Source: Bacillota bacterium (GTDB lineage: Bacteria; Bacillota; Clostridia; Oscillospirales; Acutalibacteraceae). From it: DNA of 15,091 bases. Below are positions 12,406 to 15,091 of this stretch, one piece after another (the first letter of the stretch is position 1; each line of letters opens with the position of its first letter). The stretch spans positions 1 through 15,091 of the forward strand of contig JAEWYE010000012.1 of the NCBI GenBank assembly GCA_023458755.1. The letters are read 5' to 3'. Under the pieces are notes generated by a model, which saw only the letters and a program-made list of their open reading frames with translations, did not search any database and was not told the DNA's origin. The translations under genes and the position numbers were made by a program.

Positions 12406-14220
12406 ATGAATGAGTATGATATCTCCGCCGCTTTTGAAGCAATCGAACAGGAACTTATTGCCTCCATGATCCGGAATATGAACCGGCATAGGGCTGAGGA
12501 GCTTAAAGAGGGATATGACTGGTCTATGTGGCAGGTAGAGCAGCTTAAGGCTCTGGAGAAATATAAGCTGGAAAATCAGAAGAAGTACAGCAAGCAGTTT
12601 AAAAGCATAAACGCCCAGATCGGGGAACTTATCTGGCAGGCCAGACAGCAGGGCGGAATGAAACAGGAGGCGCAGATCCTCCGGGCTATTAAGAATGGCT
12701 TTAAAAGTTATAAGCCCGCTTCGGTAGCTATGCAGGCAGAGTTTTTTAAACTAAATACCCGAAAGCTGGAAGCCCTGATCAAAGCAACCGGTAATGACAT
12801 GCAGAAAGCAGAGACAGCAGTCTTACGAATGGCAAACGACCAATATCGTAAGGCTATTTTTAATGCCCAGGTGTATGCCAACTCCGGGGCCGGTACTTAT
12901 GAAAAAGCAGTGGATATGGCTACCAAGGATATGCTTTCCCGTGGGCTTAACTGTGTAGAATATAAGAATGGCGCACGCCATGCTCTGTCAGATTATGCAG
13001 ACATGGCAATCCGGACAGCCAGTAAGCGGGCATATTTGCAGGGAGAAGGGGAGAAACGTCAGGAATGGGGAATCAGCACCGTTATTGTAAACAAGCGGGG
13101 AAACCCATGTCCCAAGTGTCTCCCCTTTGTAGGTAAAGTCCTGATTGACGATGTGTGGAGCGGAGGAAAGGCGTCTGATGGCCCGTATCCACTTATGAGT
13201 GCGGCCATTGCAAGAGGACTTTATCACCCAAGGTGTAAGGATAGTCACAGCACATATTTCCCTGGGATATCAACTGCAGATGATACCTGGACGAAAGAAG
13301 AATTAAGGTCAATTGAAAAATCTTATAAGCAGGAACAGAATCAGCAATATAATCAAAGGCAGGCGGATAAGTTTAAAAGATTGGCTGAATATTCTTTAGA
13401 TGAATCCAATAAAAAAGCTTACGATAAAAAAAGACAGCAATGGGAAAGTCAGTCTGAAAAAGAAGAAATTGGGTTCTTCAAAAAAATACAGACGAAAAAT
13501 GTGGTTGACGAAAAAGTAGATGATATTGCAAATGATTTTATACCTGCAAGCTCATTACAGGAAGCAAAGGAATATGCTTTTAAGGAATTTTCAGTTTTAA
13601 TTAAAGGTGCCGAAGATATACCTTTAGAAAATGTAAATTCCATAAATAGGAGATATGGACAGCTTATAAAAGAAAATCCGCATATGAAAGGATTCATTCA
13701 GGAATTTGAATTTACGAATACTTTAGGAGATGGTGCTTATGCAGCAAGGGTTCTGACTCCGGAAGGAGACGGCAGAATAAGCCGATCTATACAATTTAAC
13801 CAGGAAGAATATAAAAACATAGAAGTGCTAAGTAAAAAGTATTCTTCCCTTGTTAAGTCTGGACATTTCCCTAAAGGCACAACTTATGAAAATATTGTTG
13901 ACCATGAATTCGCTCACGCCATGGCAGATGAGATGGGTCTTAAAATGTGCCAGATTGATATTAACGGTAAATTTACAGCAGATGAATGGAAAAATGTAAG
14001 AGTGGCAGGAAAGGCTTTCAGCAAGGTCAGGGTTGAAGAAACAGCAAAAAAACTACATATTACAGCGGGTAAGCTTCAGAAGAAAATAAGTAGGTATGCA
14101 GCATCGGATCACTCAGAAGCATTTGCAGAGGCGTTTTCTTCTGTGCATGGTGCGAAGCCTGCAAAAGAAGCCTTGGCACTTATGGCTGAATATGATAGAA
14201 TAAAGAAAATGTACCATTAA
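12406..14220 (+). CDS. minor capsid protein (Phage_min_cap2/MuF-like) fused to a lethal-factor-like zinc metallopeptidase domain
   Basis: The first 290 residues or so are a minor capsid protein 2/MuF-like head domain: long helices, then a metal-binding core with Cys235-x2-Cys238 (NPCPKCLPF), VLIDDVWSGGKASDGPYPLM and HPRCKDSHSTYFPG (His274, Cys277, His281). A Lys/Gln-rich linker (about 300-375) leads to a second domain with the zincin motif HEFAH (500-504) and a downstream RYAASDHSEAFAEAF (candidate third ligand Glu571 or Glu575), the layout of anthrax lethal factor-like gluzincins. MuF proteins with variable C-terminal toxin domains are a known class. Base composition falls along the gene (row counts near 52% GC at 12481 and 30% at 13621), suggesting the second domain was acquired separately. 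AGGTGA precedes ATG 12406. Confidence 0.85.
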   Translation: MNEYDISAAFEAIEQELIASMIRNMNRHRAEELKEGYDWSMWQVEQLKALEKYKLENQKKYSKQFKSINAQIGELIWQARQQGGMKQEAQILRAIKNGFKSYKPASVAMQAEFFKLNTRKLEALIKATGNDMQKAETAVLRMANDQYRKAIFNAQVYANSGAGTYEKAVDMATKDMLSRGLNCVEYKNGARHALSDYADMAIRTASKRAYLQGEGEKRQEWGISTVIVNKRGNPCPKCLPFVGKVLIDDVWSGGKASDGPYPLMSAAIARGLYHPRCKDSHSTYFPGISTADDTWTKEELRSIEKSYKQEQNQQYNQRQADKFKRLAEYSLDESNKKAYDKKRQQWESQSEKEEIGFFKKIQTKNVVDEKVDDIANDFIPASSLQEAKEYAFKEFSVLIKGAEDIPLENVNSINRRYGQLIKENPHMKGFIQEFEFTNTLGDGAYAARVLTPEGDGRISRSIQFNQEEYKNIEVLSKKYSSLVKSGHFPKGTTYENIVDHEFAHAMADEMGLKMCQIDINGKFTADEWKNVRVAGKAFSKVRVEETAKKLHITAGKLQKKISRYAASDHSEAFAEAFSSVHGAKPAKEALALMAEYDRIKKMYH

Positions 14221-14230
14221 GGAGGCAGAC

Positions 14231-14428
14231 ATGGTAATCGGTGCCATATTTAAAAAGGGTAAGAACGGCGAATATCTAACTGATAGAAATGGTGATTATG
14301 TGATAGATGAGCCTGAGTCCCAGAAGCTATTAAACAATGCCTTTTCAAAAGAAGCGCAGGAAGATAAACAGGCACTTAGTATTTTTGAAGCAGAGTTAAG
14401 GAAAGTTGAAACACAGAACAACAGTTAA
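14231..14428 (+). CDS. small hypothetical protein after the capsid-metallopeptidase fusion
   Basis: Not recognised. The 65-residue product has a beta-hairpin-like start (VIGAIFKKGKNGEYLTDRNG) and a helical, acidic C-terminal half (about 30-62). No cysteine, membrane segment or signal peptide is present. An ideal AAGGAGG lies before ATG 14231. It begins 10 bases after the fusion gene and is followed directly by a terminator (14427-14463). It may be an ordinary head-assembly accessory protein. Its place immediately after a toxin-like domain also makes an immunity or chaperone role worth testing, but nothing in the sequence shows it. Confidence 0.65.
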   Translation: MVIGAIFKKGKNGEYLTDRNGDYVIDEPESQKLLNNAFSKEAQEDKQALSIFEAELRKVETQNNS

Positions 14429-14463
14429 TACCATCAGTCAGTAAAATGGCCGGTGGTATTTTT
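14427..14463 (+). terminator. intrinsic terminator inside the late operon
   Basis: AATACCATCAGTCA (14427-14440) pairs with TGGCCGGTGGTATT (14447-14460) with G-U pairs and one A-C mismatch, a 6-base loop, and a T-run to 14463. It starts in the stop codon of the preceding gene and would reduce or stop transcription before the scaffold and capsid genes unless it is partial or antiterminated. Confidence 0.7.
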
Positions 14464-14472
14464 ATATTCTAC

Positions 14473-14604
14473 GTTGCGACCGTCGCAACAGATCGGAGGC
14501 AGTATGAACCGGATAAGAGAGGATCCGATATAATTAAATATCATTACAGATAAAGCGCGCGGGATATCCTGAGCGTTATTTTATTGCAAAGAAAGGATGA
14601 GGTC
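14473..14604 (+). promoter_or_regulatory. structured leader with mini-ORF before the scaffold gene
   Basis: A perfect hairpin GTTGCGA-CCG-TCGCAAC (14473-14489) stands just before GGAGG and an ATG at 14504 that encodes only nine residues (MNRIREDPI, stop 14531-14533). Further small inverted repeats follow: CGGAT/ATCCG (14510-14514 with 14523-14527), GATAT/ATATC (14527-14531 with 14538-14542) and GGATATCC (14562-14569). The scaffold ribosome binding site (AAGGATGAGG) comes after these. This looks like a regulated leader, possibly a translational operator for the abundant head proteins; the function is inferred. A TATAAT at 14529-14534 lacks a -35. Confidence 0.4.
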
Positions 14605-15091
14605 ATGAAAAAAGAAGAATTTATCGCACTGGGAATTAGTGAGGAACAGGCGACCAAAGCGGCGGAGGCTTCAAAAAAGGAACTGGAATCCTATATACCT
14701 AAAGCTGATTACGATACAGCCAATCAGACAAAGGGACAGCTTGAAAAAGATATCAAGGACCGAGACAAGCAACTGGAGGATTTGAAGAAAAACAGCGGAG
14801 ACAATGTGGAACTGAAAAAGCAGATTGAAACCCTGCAGGCTGAGAATAAATTGGCCATGGAGAAAAACGAAGCGGATATGAAGGAGCTGAAGCTTTCAAC
14901 TGCCATTAAGCTGGCTATTGCCGAATCTGCTCAGGACGCAGATCTGGTAACTGGTTTGTTTGATAAGTCTAAGCTGATTCTTTCTGATGATGGGAAGGTA
15001 ACTGGTTTGGAGGAACAGATCAAGTCTATAAAGGAATCAAAACCATTCCTGTTTAAAGAGGCTAAGCCGGGTACAGATTCAAAGCCAGGAT
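14605..15091 (+). CDS. phage scaffold protein, GP20-like (cut by window end)
   Basis: The first 162 codons of a GP20-family minor structural/scaffold protein, which guides capsid assembly and is then removed. It begins MKKEEFIALGISEEQATKAA, followed by a long Lys/Glu/Gln-rich coiled coil (about 50-105: QLEKDIKDRDKQLEDL, LKKQIETLQAENKLAME). A conserved block follows with LKLSTAIKLAIAESAQDADL and LFDKSKLILSDDGKVTGLEE (about 92-140), and PFLFKEAKPG at the end. This is the typical order for the family. AAGGATGAGG precedes ATG 14605. The frame is still open at the window edge; the major capsid gene is expected just downstream. Confidence 0.88.
   Translation, partial: MKKEEFIALGISEEQATKAAEASKKELESYIPKADYDTANQTKGQLEKDIKDRDKQLEDLKKNSGDNVELKKQIETLQAENKLAMEKNEADMKELKLSTAIKLAIAESAQDADLVTGLFDKSKLILSDDGKVTGLEEQIKSIKESKPFLFKEAKPGTDSKPG

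Noticed and set aside
3264..14571. GGATATCCTG occurring both at 3266 and at 14562 as a shared regulatory motif
   Set aside because: The match is short, contains a common palindrome and has different contexts; two copies in 15 kb are not convincing.

Overview
This window is a stretch of a tailed-phage genome, most likely a prophage of a low-to-mid-GC Firmicute of the Clostridia (Lachnospiraceae-like). The evidence is strong AGGAGG-type ribosome binding sites, tightly packed overlapping genes, and a DUF927 helicase, an ArpU/RinA-type late regulator, a PBSX-type terminase, an SPP1-like portal and a GP20-like scaffold in the order usual for siphophages of that group. No integrase, tRNA or attachment site is visible, and both ends are cut inside genes.

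Layout. (1) 1-3230, replication: a DUF927 helicase, an AP2/HNH-like DNA-binding protein, a 300-base non-coding region with ten copies of GGTTAC/GTAACC around an AT-rich core (candidate origin), a small helical protein and a zinc-finger peptide. (2) 3231-5250, DNA or nucleotide modification: a structured leader, a PAPS-reductase-like PP-loop protein, and a Dam-type adenine methyltransferase coupled to it by an ATGA overlap. (3) 5240-5575, a lone minus-strand gene of unknown function. (4) 5725-6727, four overlapping small genes ending in the ArpU/RinA-like regulator. (5) 6728-8740, an accessory interval between the late regulator and the terminase. It holds a likely late promoter, a structured untranslated segment ending in a terminator, and three cassettes: a DUF1737-like gene; a DUF6864-like gene with a two-helix membrane protein; and a minus-strand unit with its own promoter and operator, two tiny hydrophobic peptides and an XRE repressor. 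(6) 8778-15091, packaging and head genes: TerS, TerL, portal, a small overlapping gene, a minor capsid protein fused to a zinc-metallopeptidase domain, a 65-residue protein, and the start of the scaffold gene.

How the parts may work together (inference): the helicase would act at the repeat-rich region. The modification pair would mark or protect phage DNA. The ArpU-like protein would switch on late transcription just downstream of its own gene. The accessory interval is AT-rich compared with the flanking genes: hand counts of single 60-base rows give about 25-27% GC at 7321 and 7861, against 55% at 9661. Its repeated terminator-promoter units suggest moron cassettes, and it is the best place to look for an undescribed host-interaction or defence system. 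The most novel-looking signals are this interval, the GGTTAC array, the three-way-junction leader before the PAPS-reductase-like gene, and the capsid-metallopeptidase fusion.
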